Shown: piece after piece, positions 53,586 through 64,000 of the stretch
How positions within the stretch are numbered: the stretch's first letter is position 1
How the letters are laid out: every line of letters starts with the position of its first letter
NCBI RefSeq assembly: GCF_947623445.1
Contig: NC_135247.1
Location: forward strand, 17,796,501-17,860,500
Length of the DNA stretch: 64,000 nucleotides
Direction: 5' to 3'
Source: Clavelina lepadiformis
Lineage: Eukaryota; Chordata; Ascidiacea; Aplousobranchia; Clavelinidae
Translations under genes and position numbers: made by a program
The notes under the pieces: model-generated
The model's input: only the letters and a program-made list of their open reading frames with translations
What the model was told of the DNA's origin: nothing
The model's database searches: none

Positions 53586-54949
53586 ATGTCGTCTGCACCA
53601 GCACTTACTGCAGAATATTTAATTGAAATCGTTGTCGACGATGAAGAGTGTAGAATCAAGCCTGTATCATCTTCTGCTTTGCAAGCTAATGATCTCTTTC
53701 AGTAAGTTAAATTACGATAGGCTGAGGCTACAAGCAGAGACCTTTTAAGTATATGGTGCTTATGGCTTTATATGATTTAGAAACTCTCTCTCACACCAGG
53801 AAAATAGAAGGTTGGATGCATTTAATGAGTTTACTTTTGCATGTTACTGGTTAGGTGTAAATACTGTGATGAAAAATTTAAAAGTCAGCGAGGTTTTGAA
53901 GTTCATCAAAAGGTCAAGCATCGTGGTTATTTAGGTAAGTCCTGCTGCCTTAAGGTTTTGTATATTTCTGTAAGTTTACATGTTTAGCAGGATAAATTTG
54001 CGTGTATGCCAAATACAGGATTTTTCACAAGCTAACATTTTTTAAGGCATTTCCTCTGAGAAGTGTTCTTGCAAAGCAATTAAAAGTATGTGGGTTGAGG
54101 TATGTGAATCACCAGATGATTTGACGACAGAAGCCATTGATTACTTTATGAACATTTTCGCCACCAAACCAAATGGATCTGAGTTGTTGACAACGTTTAG
54201 TATAGATGGCATATCTAGAATTCTTCATATTTTTGGCCCGAATGCAGATCGATGCAAATCACTTGAAGCCACAAGGAAAATGTTTGATCTTTTTCTCAGG
54301 TATATATTTTTATGATTCAGCTTAACATTTAATGTGATAACTGATAAGATATCAATGTTGTATTATACTGATATTGAATGGTGTGGTAATATGTTCCAAC
54401 TTTCTGAAATCAATTGCAATAAGTTGGATTTTTTACTCTAGGAAAATACACGCAGAAAAAAAAACAGAATTGCCATCAAGTAACCTCACTCCTGATGAAA
54501 TTAGTATTCTCGAGTATGTTGGAGGATATATTCTGCGTAAACTGAAACGCAATGGAGATGAAGAGGAACTTGCCATTTTAGCACAGCTGGAAGACAGCAT
54601 AAACTGTTTTGTTCCTTCTGATAATTCATTAATTTCTATCTTACAGTGCAATGAGTATGGGACACTGCTTAAACCTAATCAAACATTGCTTGATGTACTA
54701 AAGTTTTTAGAAATTAACTTTCGAAATCACGCAACTTTAAAAGATACCATATCTAATGCAATTAGTTCTCTTGATTTGTCAGAGTTGCATGACATCACTA
54801 ATAATTATGACTTAGATGCTTATGTGTTGCAACGTGTTGGTCACCTTTTTTTCAAAATTCGATCGTTTCAAAAGGCGAAGGTACTAAAGTCAAAATTAGT
54901 TCAAAGCCGTAATTCTAAGAACATCAGTCTACGTAAATCACTGAAGTAA
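53586..54949 (+). CDS. Intact C2H2 zinc-finger protein of the P-element accessory family (318 aa)
   Basis: Four exons (53586-53701, 53855-53934, 54047-54299, 54442-54949) sum to 957 bases, all phases agree, all sites GT-AG. Residues about 39-62 are one C2H2 finger (CKYCDEKF, then HQKVKH). Then follow DDLTTEAIDYFMNIF, TRKMFDLFLR, LEYVGGYILRKLKR and a helical C-terminal part with SLISILQCNEYG, ending in LRKSLK. Matching blocks in the accessory genes of elements A and B are TADAVNYFMKLF, TRKLFDVFLSH, YIGGYILQKL and SLISALNNNNYG. The family is not one I can name; the GGYI block recalls C-terminal parts of some transposases. Being open while its element is dead makes host use possible. Confidence 0.82.
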
Positions 54950-55213
54950 TATCTGATGCGTTTACAAATAATCTATGTTCTTTATTATCGATGACTGTAG
55001 TTTGGGCAACAAATACACTACTTACTGAAAAAGTAAGCAATCAAAAAAATGTGTGTTAATCACCACAGTGAGAACATTTCAAAATGAATTAATCAACAAT
55101 TTCAACATTGCTCCCCTTTACTTGTTTGTATTGTTTCATGCAAGATATTATGTTTTGGTACTGCCCATATGAATTTACATCAGGAGCCTCATTGCTTCCT
55201 CTTTAATAATTCT

Positions 55214-55728
55214 TTAATAATTCTTTACTTGTTGTCTAATATCCATTAAGCCTGTGGAATAAACTTTGGAGGGCAATATTCTTTCTTTAGGTTGTCTTCT
55301 TTCTGGAATTTTTTTCACTTCCACAGATTTTTGTGGTAGCTTCAGGGTTGGAATGGCCCCTATGCGTAGCTCCTTGCGAGTTCCTTCTAAAATTTAAACA
55401 CATCTGATACTGTAGTACCAATATGGTAGCCTAAGCTACAAATTTCATTTTTAGAAGCATGGATTAGATACTCAAAAGTAATTTAAAAAAAACTGCTTAC
55501 TCATGATAATATCTTCTTCAATAAAATGCTCCTCACAGATTTTCACTTGATCTTTGCTGTACAACTCTTGTATAAACTTGTCCTCTCGGTACGACAAAAT
55601 TTTTCTTTCTAATACTTCTGCCCATGCTTCTTTTTTTTTGATACAAAATTTTTTGTTTGGTGCACGAAATAAATTGTGCTGAGGTTGACAGTTGTTGACA
55701 GTTCAGGCATGCAACATATACGTGGCAT
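55214..55728 (-). pseudogene. THAP-domain stub of the older P-type element
   Basis: Minus strand. A start reading MPRICCMP (ATG at 55726-55728) fits the THAP N-terminus. It is followed by an approximately 10-base tandem duplication (tgtcaacaac type, 55684-55704) that throws the frame. The main THAP body then reads HNLFRAPNKKF, KKEAWAEVL and KICEEHFIEEDI (55501-55678), spliced in phase to KELRIGAIPTLKLP (55214-55386), the usual THAP end. A basic tail and stop follow, with no transposase core. It is homologous to the THAP exon of elements A and B. It could be a decayed THAP-only gene, or the frame break may be avoided by an intron I cannot see. Confidence 0.7.
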
Positions 55729-56052
55729 TTTTATATTGCAGTCTCAATCTGCAAGCATACCTGTAGATATTTAGGCCTAGTTTCACCGAGTTTTATAAAT
55801 TTCGCACCATAGTAAACTTCAAAGTTAACCAAATTCAGCTAGGCTTATAGGCTATACTGATATATACGCTTACAAACGTCACCTTCCCCTAATCATAGTT
55901 ATTTCTTCGTGAGGCCAGTTAGGCTACACTAAGTCCAAGGTTCAACCAAAGTCAAACGTGACAAACGGATGTGACCGCACTGAAGCGTAACGAGGGCGAA
56001 ATAAAAACGGTACTTCCCCTAGCAGTTTCCTATCATGTTCTTTATATCGTTG

Positions 56053-56059
56053 GTCTGAC
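56053..56059. repeat. GTCTGAC target-site copy 4 (right host boundary)
   Basis: Last 7-mer of the series. The inferred empty host site would be ccctcc-GTCTGAC-gattatcac. Confidence 0.85.
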
Positions 56060-56585
56060 GATTATCACAGCAAAACATAACGCAAGACACAACGTCAAAT
56101 TAGGCCTAACATATGGGGATAGTTTGATATATTATACTTGGCTCTATGCGTTTTAAAATTAAAAAACCATTTAGTATTTTTCCTTACACCTAAACACTGA
56201 TGACAGTTTCCTGTAACTTTTTTTAATGAAAGTTGAGTGTACTGGTGCTTGTAAACACTAAATTTTTTGCACAAAATCACTTCTATGATTTCGATGTCTT
56301 TCCAATCACTTGGTTGGTAATCATGGCGGCGAATACAAATTTATTTTGATTAATCATCATTTGTGGAGAAATTGTGTTTTGGCGTATCTTTGAATCTTCG
56401 GTTTGTGCGAAAAGTGTTCCAAATTTGAAGATTGGTGCAAAAAAATTTAGGCTATAATTTACCAACTTGTAGCTTAACTCATCACGCAGCTGCCAGTAGT
56501 TTACTATAAAACAATGAAACTGGGTGGATGACAAATTTTATTTTATCAGAACTCGAGTATAAATAAAGTAGGTCTAGGCTAAAAT
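56060..56585. other. 5' flank of the next gene
   Basis: Host DNA between the transposon array and the ATG at 56586. No feature recognised. Confidence 0.5.
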
Positions 56586-58482
56586 ATGGCTTTGTGGACT
56601 AACCAGCCAGGTTATAAGGAATTTTGTGATGAAAATGCTAGCCGTGCATACTCAACTTTTTCTGAAAAATGTCGGGAGAATGAAAGCAATAATTTCACAA
56701 TGGTTTTGAGGCCCAGAGTTCCCTTCAAAAATTTAAACATTACAAATACTCTCGCAAAACCATATATAAGCCTACATATGAAAAACGGAAACAGTGTTTC
56801 AAAACCTCATCCAAGACCTCAACTACCAAAAGGAGGAAAAGGGAAAATGAGCCAGAGAATTAATAAAGGATTTGGTGTTGCCATTGATGCTGTTTCACAG
56901 GTAAAACACAATGTGTAAAATCAAATGTTCATGTGTCTTAGTGTAAACTACTGGAAAATGTGGCACCTATATTGCATGAGATTCATAAACTTCCCCGCCA
57001 AACATTTACTCATCCTGCCGATTTATAGCCTAATAAATAAACAAAGAAAAACTGGTTGCTTTAATGCCAATTTATAATAAGTAAACAAAGAATTGAGGCA
57101 TGTGACGGTATTGTGCATGTATGCCAAAATTTGCATGCACGATTTCCTGTCAAAAACTGCTGTACTTTTGAGTGGTGCTTATGTTTGTTGTACTAGAAGT
57201 TAGGGTTTGTTGTACTTCTGGCTTTAAAGTTTGAATGGAAAAGAGTTATGATGTAATAAAAAAAATTATGACATATATAATTATTCCTAATTATACGCTC
57301 CATGGTTATATGGGAGTGCAAAAGTAGAGGAAGCCCAGAATTTGTATGTGTTAATCCTAACCAGATCTGAGCATAGTATTTAGTTCATAGTTTTATTAAG
57401 ATGAAGTCAGCAGTAATTTGGGTGTATTGGTATTGTCATTGATATTTCACTGGATATGTCGGGCATTCTAAAGTTTGTTCGCCTTTTCATTTTTTGCAAT
57501 ACTGGTGTACTGATTTTCAGAAATTCAGTAGAAAAAGCAATGCAAGAGGCAGAAATACTATAAAAAATATCACATCACCAAGATCGCGTTATCGGGATCG
57601 TGTCATGAACTCACCATTAACTCCAAACAATCCATTTAATAAAACTCCAACTTCCAGATTACGAAGATCAAAACGATTGTCATCACTTGGGTATGTGATA
57701 ACTTAAATACTGTATTCATACTGAAATTTGCATATTTTTACTTGTATATGTACATGGAACCATGTATGATGCGCACGGCACAATTAAAGTTTTTCATTTC
57801 AGTTGTACTCCTGCTTCAACTTTGGCATGTAAAACTCCGATAAAAAGAAAAATAAGGTACAATGTATTGCTTTTGTAAAGTATTTATTGTAATTGTCTTA
57901 CCAATCTTTTGCGTACTTACAAAATGTTGTTCGTGCCAATTTAGGGATGTTAATGCTGATGCATTCATTGCACACTTGGAAACAGTGCAATCTGGTATTA
58001 AAAAACTCAAAGCAAACGGTGGAAAACTTAACACAGCTCTTCACCATTTTGAAAATCAACAACGAAATAAAAAGTTTGTTTTACTTGGAGTTGGATAATC
58101 TTTTATGCTTTTCATGCATTCACATACACAAATGCAATATCAACATTTACTTTTGTGTAAAAAAACATCGTTTTTACTGATCATCAAACCTCATGATGCT
58201 TACATGTCGCTCTTTTATCATTTGAATAGATCAAGTCTTCGAGAAAGGGTCGCCAAAGATGTCATGTTAATAAAGTCAGCTGCAAATCAAAATACTTACG
58301 AGTCACTGGATGCTGATTCATCTTCACAGATTTTGGGATTCAGTCGTCAGGGCTTACGCAGAAGCATGTCGAAAATCTCCATCAAAAGTCGTAAGCTAAC
58401 AAGTAGATTTGCAACCTCAACAAGCACGCTTACTTCAAGAATTCAAGGAAAGCCTGTCTATCAGGAAGTTGAGCTAGCATAA
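56586..58482 (+). CDS. Basic nuclear-type protein, 306 aa, possibly PIMREG (FAM64A)-like
   Basis: Five exons (56586-56900, 57521-57690, 57803-57856, 57945-58073, 58230-58482) sum to 921 bases with agreeing phases and GT-AG sites. The protein is rich in Arg, Lys and Ser. Blocks include PRVPFKNLNITN, NKGFGVAIDAVSQKF, PNNPFNKTPTSRLRRSKRL (SP/TP sites beside basic runs), KTPIKRKIR, and a helical part FIAHLETVQSGIKKLK. The pairing of a VNLNL-like stretch, an AVSQ block and a LRRSKR block recalls vertebrate PIMREG, a cell-cycle-regulated chromatin and CALM-binding protein of about 248 residues. That resemblance is from memory and weak. Otherwise the family is unrecognised. Confidence 0.8.
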
Positions 58483-60549
58483 CACCACAAGAACACTAGT
58501 TTGCCAAACCTATGTTGCTTTGCATGCATTTGCACCTTACAAATTTACATCGGAACAAAATTGTTATCTGTGAAGCTGGCAAAACCTAGCTTGCCATAAG
58601 AACTTTCAAAACTGAGCTTTCTTGAATGATGATGTACTATAGGCAATCAATAAATGTGTTACATCATATTTCTATGAACATTTAACATTGGTGGCCATGT
58701 ATTTTGGAAAAGTAGTTGCTTGCAAGTGACCTTAGCATACAGTCACCTCCAGTTTCACACTTCTCATGTTTGCCTGTTTATTTTTTGTGAACTTGTATCA
58801 AATGATTTCTCTGCAACTCATGAAGGTGCCGCTTTGCTTTTTAAAATAATGTACTGTAGTTGACCACTTTTCATATGTTGCTTGTACTTTGTATTTTAAA
58901 CATCTATTGCTGCGTTTTCTGTAAAAATTTTAAAAAGTCAGTGTTTAATTTTGTACATGTGGTATATTCGGCAATCTTTATTTTTTACTTCTTAATAAGG
59001 TACATATCAGCCGATACCTTGAGTTGCCATTTTATCAAACTTACCTTAGCAATTTCAACCTGCCTTTTTCACAGCTTTAACATCATGTAATTTTTTATTA
59101 AAACAAATGTAAAACCTTTTGTCGTTGTGTAAAGAGTACTACTGTAGCAGTTTACGTGTTAAATTCTGAGAAATAAATCAGGCAGGAAGTCAGGTATGAA
59201 CACTTTAAATTATTTTGCCTTTAGGACCTACTCTGTTAAAAATATAAGGTATTTAGTAGCAACCATTTCTTACTTATATATTTGGCAAGGTCTAAATTTG
59301 TGAACATAATTTACACTACAGTTTACTTTTAAATGAAACCTAAGCTAGAGCAATGCCTGCAAAATATACTGCATAATTTGAGTGATTATGTTTGTTACGA
59401 GAGCTGTAGATTTCACTAGTTGGGAGCAGAATATCCCGACAGTTTTTGCAAGTAAATCAGTAGAATTCTGTACCTTGAAATGCAAGATGACTTTTGGCAA
59501 TTGGTCGCTGGCAAAGACCTATTATTGTCAGGGGGGATGGAGGAAAAATGTCCCCATCAAGTTCTGGATAGACAAAGTTTTCTAGCAAACTAGTTAATCA
59601 GGTCTTTAGTATGTAGAGGTTGGGGTCGTTTTAGGATGTAGAGGTTGATGCCGACAGATGCAGATACAGATGCAGAGTTTATCGGTCTTAGCTTACGTTA
59701 CGTTATTGACTTAGTTAACCTACTACATTAGTATCTGACTCTATTGTTGCGTGCGGTTAGAATTCTCTAACCTTTCTGATAGCCGAACGTTCGTATTATA
59801 TTATAACAAATACCGTTTGCCAGAAAAGGCTTTTATTGTAGGTGCTGTACACTTTCTCAATATTACAAATAACCGAGAACACAAGTCATGTGACTGTTTA
59901 CACGATGTCTACTGATTCAATCACCACAACTACAGTAGTACGGTATTACATATGTCTATAACTTCGCGTCTGTGACTGAGGTTCTGAGGCTCTGAGGGAG
60001 TCTCACACAAAAGTTCAAGCTTATAAAACGTGCTGCGATGTGGCGGAAATATATGACAAAAAAGGCATGAACATTTCAAAGCGTGTGAACGTGAAAATCG
60101 GTGTGTTTGCAATGCAAATTAAATTTGGTTAAGTTGGAAACAGTTACTTGGAAGCGACCTGGTAACGTACTAAATAAGGAGCTTTCACACGAAGTTATTC
60201 GTAGCAAGTTTTCAAATATACCAACGGTAGTTTGCAGTGTTCTGAAAAGGCAAGTTTTAAACTCCATTTACTAGCTGGAAAACTCTTTCATAAGAATGAT
60301 GTGGCGGGACTGAAAGTTTAAAAACTCCAATTGTTCTGGAAAACACATTTCTACGAAAGACGTAAGGATTTTACAAAAGCGAGCCAAGCCGCCACATTCC
60401 TCCCCCGCTACGGAAGGAAAAAGATGACAATTAACATGTAACGTACTGAAGGTGGCAATGGCGAGCAAGCACAAACAAAAAACTGAAGTTATATACAAAT
60501 GAATGAACTGTAACATATGCTTAAAATAACTGATGGTAATATAGCTACA
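58483..60549. other. Intergenic, no gene recognised
   Basis: AT-rich DNA with the 3' UTR of the 306-aa gene at its start (AATAAA-like motifs near 58648). Short repeats of the gtagaggttg and gatgcagata type occur at about 59615-59680. No coding region is supported. Confidence 0.5.
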
Positions 60550-60890
60550 TGTTGGAGGGTATCTCCAAGATTAACCGGGCATGCAAAAATTGTTTGAACT
60601 GTTCGTATTCCAGGGTTTTGTCCGTAACCCCGTTGGATATATACTTCATCAAGGGGGCCATGTGGAAAGCAGGTGTGGCTGCTACCATGGTAAGTGTTAA
60701 TATCGCTACTCTCGTGATATTATGTGTTGAACTAAGTCGATAAGACGTTCGGCAGAATCTCTTGTATTTAGACAGTCTTGAACATGAACGTATTACTCCA
60801 CATACGAATCACAAATGCACAACCAAGAGAGCACATGGCTGTAGCATGGCCAACATAGAAATCTTATTAATTAGTTCATACCTATCAACA
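60550..60890 (-). repeat. 3' LTR of the Gypsy-type element (about 341 bp)
   Basis: On the minus strand it begins TGTTGATAGG just after the purine-rich tract and ends CTCCAACA, giving the TGTTG...CAACA terminal inverted repeat typical of LTRs. Confidence 0.75.
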
Positions 60891-61123
60891 TCCTCCTTTC
60901 TTTAAGTAAAGACTAACAGTGAGAAGGCTTTATGAGCACGCAGAAAATACTGAAATACCATCACACAGAAAATACTGAAATAACATACTACTCGCAATAT
61001 ATGTGAGGCACACTTGAAGTTTAAAGCTACATGCATAATGAGTGGCAAGAAATAAAACAGTGAAGGTAAGGTGACACAAACACAGTATTTACAGTACAGA
61101 ACAAGGTGACACAAACACAGTAT

Positions 61124-63820
61124 TTACAGTACATAATCATTATATCTTACTGGCATTCTATGTGTACGATTAGGTCGTGTGTTAGCAACAGTGTAGTTGT
61201 TAGCTGTGGGTTGACTGTTTTGGTTTGGTGTCGAAAATGTAAAGTTAAAATCAGTATCTTCATACACATTGTTAGACTTGCTATGGTCAATACGAATATG
61301 TACTCGATTACGACAATAACGAAAACCATCCAATGATTCTACCAAATATGAACGAGGCCCAAGTATGCGTACAATTTTACCCTTTTGCCATCCCTTCTTT
61401 TCCGCACTTTGGAAATAAACTCGTTGGTTGATATACAATTTTGACATTGGTTGACTTTTGCTATCGTAGGTTTGTTTGACTGAGGTGCGGCGTTGATGAC
61501 GACGATCGATGTCAAGATGTTTGCTTTTTGGAATGTGAATCGGTATCACTGATCGAGTTGGTCTACCAAACAATATCTTTGTAGGACTGCAGTTGACGTC
61601 TTGTCGTGGCGTATTGCGCAATTCCAGAAGTGCCAGCCACTGATCTTTCCCATCTTGTGCAGTACGTCTCAGCATGTTCTTTAGTGTTTTCACAGCAGCT
61701 TCCGCTTTTCCATTGCATTGTTGGTGTCCTGGTGATGATTTGTAGTGTTGTATCGCCCATTTTTGACAGAATCTTTGAAATTCTGTAGAGATGAACTGGG
61801 GTCCAGAGTCAGATACAATGCATTTAGGAATTCCATATCGGGCAAAATGACGCTTCAACGAAATGATTACGTGCTTTGCAGTTGTTGAGGTCATGACATC
61901 AATTTCAGCAAAATTTGAAAAATAGTCAACCGTGACTAAATAAGACTTTTGGTTCAACTCAAATAAATCAACACCAACTTTTTCAAATGGTGATAAACCT
62001 TCGGGATGTAGCAGTAATGGTTCTCGTTGGTTGTTTGGCTTTGCTTGTTGGCATATTGTGCAATCATGAGCCAGTTGTTTTAATTCGTTTGGCATTCCTA
62101 GCCAGAAAACGGTTTCGCGAGCTCTTCGTAACATGCTATCAGCACCAAGGTGAGCTGAATGGAGTTGAGATTTGATTTCTGATCGAAGAGGTTGAGGGAT
62201 GAAGGTTCTCTCGCCTTTTAGAATGATGCCATTTTCTTGACTCAGTGTGTCACGAATGGAGAAGTAAGGTTTGATGATGGGAGGCAAATGTTCTTTGTTG
62301 TCTGGCCACCCATTCTTGATGACTTCGAGCAGGAGTTGAGATTCCTCATTCGTCTGTATTGCATTCTTTATTTCTTTTAATCGTTCATCAGGAATTTCAT
62401 CTAGAATTGGTTCTGTAACCACTTGCGCGATTCGGTTTGGTTGATCGAGAAGTTCCGGGTAGGCACGACTTAATGTGTCAGCAATTACTAATGCAGTGCC
62501 TGGGACATATTCAAAAACAATATCGTAACGATTCAGGCGCATAATGAGAGCTTGGAGACGCTTTGGCGCTTGACTCAGAGGTTTTTTTAAAATAGACTGT
62601 AAGGGTCGATGATCATTGTCTTGACTCAGAGGTTTTTTTAAAATAGACTGTAAGGGTCGATGATCATTGTGAACTATTATCTTTCGTCCATACGTATACT
62701 GATCAAAACGTTCCAGACCAAACACAACAGAAAGAAGCTCTTTTTCAATCTGAGCCCAATTTTGCTCTGTCTTTGTCAGGGCTCTAGAAGCATATTCAAT
62801 GGGTTGATCATTCTGAAGCAACACTGCTCCCAAACCACTTTTGCTACTGTCTACTTGAAGAATTAGATCTTTTCTTTGATCAAAAAATGTCAGAATAGGA
62901 GTTTCGCAGAGCTTTTCTTTAACTTTATTCATTGCTTTCTCGCACTCTTCGCTCCACTTCCATTTCTCATTCTTCCTCGTCAGTTTCCGTAAGGGTTCCA
63001 GGTCATTGGCTAGGTTTGGCAGGAAACGAGCCAAATATTGTACCATGCCACAAAATCGTTTCACACCGGAAACATCTTCAGGAGAAGGCATACGTTGAAT
63101 TGCTTCGATTTTCGCAGGATCAGGTGCTATTCCGTTGTTGGACATCAAGTGACCCATAAATGTGATCTGCGAAGCTTTGGTTACAGTTTTTTCTTCATTT
63201 AGTAAAATGTTACATTCATGACATCTCTCACGTAGTTTTGTTAGATTTTGGTCATGGTGTGTTTCAGCCTCGATTGTGGTCTTTCCACAACCAATAACAA
63301 TTACATCATCTGCCACTGCAAATACACCTTGCAGTCCAGACAGGGCTGAGTGTAGTCTTTTTTGGAAGATCTCACTGCTCACTTTCAGACCAAACGGAAG
63401 TCTGTTCCATCGGAATCGACCGTGAGGGGTAATCATAGTAGTCAGTCGGCTGGAGTCATCATCCAACTTAACGTGCCAGAAGGCATGCTTAACATCAAGT
63501 TTGCTGAACACTTTTGCACCCTTCAGAGCAGGCAATATATCATCCAAGGTAGGCAGTTTGTAATGTTCACGCTGTAAGGCGACATTGAGAGGCTGTGGAT
63601 CAATGCAGATTCTTATCTTTCCATTAGGCTTGGATACAATAGCCATTTGGCTGACCCATTCAGTCGGTTCATCGATGACTGAAATGACATTACTAGCAAC
63701 CAATTTGTCAAGCTCTTGCTTAACTTTTTCTTGCAAGGCTACAGGTATGCGGCGACAAGGTAAAATTCTCGGTTTGACACTACTATCAACAGTTAAAGAT
63801 ACAGTACCTAAATCACCCAA
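61124..63820 (-). CDS. Gypsy-type pol (reverse transcriptase, RNase H, integrase)
   Basis: Long open region of about 900 codons. Reverse-transcriptase blocks such as KVFSKLDVKHAFWHV and FRWNRLPFGL come first, then the RNase H segment, then the integrase zinc-binding region and core (VTVDYFSNFAEI, then GPQFIS). It belongs to the element at 60550-64000 and is treated as a transposon fossil, not a host gene. Confidence 0.93.
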   Translation of the reverse strand: MGDLGTVSLTVDSSVKPRILPCRRIPVALQEKVKQELDKLVASNVISVIDEPTEWVSQMAIVSKPNGKIRICIDPQPLNVALQREHYKLPTLDDILPALKGAKVFSKLDVKHAFWHVKLDDDSSRLTTMITPHGRFRWNRLPFGLKVSSEIFQKRLHSALSGLQGVFAVADDVIVIGCGKTTIEAETHHDQNLTKLRERCHECNILLNEEKTVTKASQITFMGHLMSNNGIAPDPAKIEAIQRMPSPEDVSGVKRFCGMVQYLARFLPNLANDLEPLRKLTRKNEKWKWSEECEKAMNKVKEKLCETPILTFFDQRKDLILQVDSSKSGLGAVLLQNDQPIEYASRALTKTEQNWAQIEKELLSVVFGLERFDQYTYGRKIIVHNDHRPLQSILKKPLSQDNDHRPLQSILKKPLSQAPKRLQALIMRLNRYDIVFEYVPGTALVIADTLSRAYPELLDQPNRIAQVVTEPILDEIPDERLKEIKNAIQTNEESQLLLEVIKNGWPDNKEHLPPIIKPYFSIRDTLSQENGIILKGERTFIPQPLRSEIKSQLHSAHLGADSMLRRARETVFWLGMPNELKQLAHDCTICQQAKPNNQREPLLLHPEGLSPFEKVGVDLFELNQKSYLVTVDYFSNFAEIDVMTSTTAKHVIISLKRHFARYGIPKCIVSDSGPQFISTEFQRFCQKWAIQHYKSSPGHQQCNGKAEAAVKTLKNMLRRTAQDGKDQWLALLELRNTPRQDVNCSPTKILFGRPTRSVIPIHIPKSKHLDIDRRHQRRTSVKQTYDSKSQPMSKLYINQRVYFQSAEKKGWQKGKIVRILGPRSYLVESLDGFRYCRNRVHIRIDHSKSNNVYEDTDFNFTFSTPNQNSQPTANNYTVANTRPNRTHRMPVRYNDYVL

Positions 63821-64000
63821 AATAACATCATCTGTACAACATTTGCAATAAACGAATCAGCATTAACAGTTATCAAATTCATTTCTGTTACTGTGCTATA
63901 ACTTAGCAAGCAATTCAAATTATTATCAACAACATGAAATAATACAGGATATACCTCGTTTGTTTTTGTGTTGGTGACATTTAACGTTGCAAGACCAGCT

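Larger units (their letters stand above)
53344..56052. mobile_element. Older P-type element C, 2709 bp, opposite orientation, no transposase core
   Basis: The left end CAACGATATAAAGAACATGA is repeated inverted at the right end (56033-56052), with weaker matching continuing for roughly 100 bases (for example TTTCGCCC in both). GTCTGAC flanks both sides (53337-53343 and 56053-56059). The ends resemble those of elements A and B (about 14 of 21 positions). Inside are a plus-strand C2H2 gene (53586-54949) and a minus-strand THAP stub (55214-55728), again convergent, the same plan as elements A and B turned around. No RNase H core is visible between them, so it cannot move itself. Confidence 0.85.
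60550..64000 (-). mobile_element. Ty3/Gypsy-type LTR retrotransposon, 3' part, cut by window end
   Basis: Minus-strand order of visible parts: end of a protease-like region (window edge to about 63820), reverse transcriptase, RNase H, integrase zinc-binding and core (pol, 61124-63820), a spacer, a purine-rich tract (rich in AAAGAAAGGAGG, about 60891-60903) and the 3' LTR (60550-60890). The domain order with integrase last marks Ty3/Gypsy rather than Ty1/Copia. The 5' part and 5' LTR are outside the window, so age cannot be read from LTR divergence. The visible pol is almost wholly open, with at most one or two apparent breaks in the visible part, so it looks fairly young. Confidence 0.92.

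Noticed and set aside
60549-60743. 64-codon plus-strand frame
   Set aside because: It lies inside the LTR on the opposite strand; chance.

Overview
The window looks like compact, AT-rich genomic DNA of an invertebrate deuterostome, most probably a tunicate such as Ciona. The reasons are multi-exon genes with introns of roughly 70 to 900 bases, ordinary metazoan genes (argininosuccinate synthase, an HDHD5-type HAD protein), a large secreted protease/WAP/CCP mosaic protein, and several P-type (THAP) transposons. The species call is inference; the gene calls rest on translated exons whose splice phases agree.

Layout. 506-8167 (+) is a trypsin-like serine protease followed by WAP and CCP (sushi) modules; its 5' end lies outside or is not recognised. 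8829-19306 (-) holds three head-to-tail copies of argininosuccinate synthase: an intact 412-residue copy (8829-11188), a decayed middle copy (12600-14665), and a nearly identical third copy with one in-frame stop (17264-19306). A small glycosylated single-pass membrane protein (16045-16296, -) sits between the second and third. 21205-24356 (+) is an 810-residue coiled-coil protein with a possible N-myristoylation signal. 24952-26536 (-) is a seven-transmembrane protein with a frame break in an A-rich run. 26537-32667 shows no gene. 32668-35846 (-) is an HDHD5 homologue of 453 residues in nine exons. 35847-41406 is mostly empty, apart from a hAT-type MITE with a perfect 8-bp target duplication (39924-40168).

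The most striking part is 41407-56059: three P-type transposons in a row, each separated from its neighbour and from the host by one copy of the same 7-bp sequence, GTCTGAC. Elements A (41414-47601) and B (47609-53336) are near-identical. They have about 450-bp terminal inverted repeats, a multi-exon THAP/P transposase gene, and a second, convergent gene for a C2H2 zinc-finger protein. Element B has lost 433 bp of its transposase. The third element (53344-56052) is older and shorter. It has related ends, lies in the opposite orientation, and carries the same two-gene plan, but only a damaged THAP stub remains of the transposase. Its C2H2 gene is fully open with four well-spliced exons (318 residues). 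The accessory zinc-finger gene is therefore a conserved passenger of this P-element lineage and may still work in the oldest copy.

56586-58482 (+) is a five-exon basic protein of 306 residues, perhaps PIMREG-like. From 60550 to the window end lies a Ty3/Gypsy-type LTR retrotransposon on the minus strand with its 3' LTR at 60550-60890; it is cut by the window edge.
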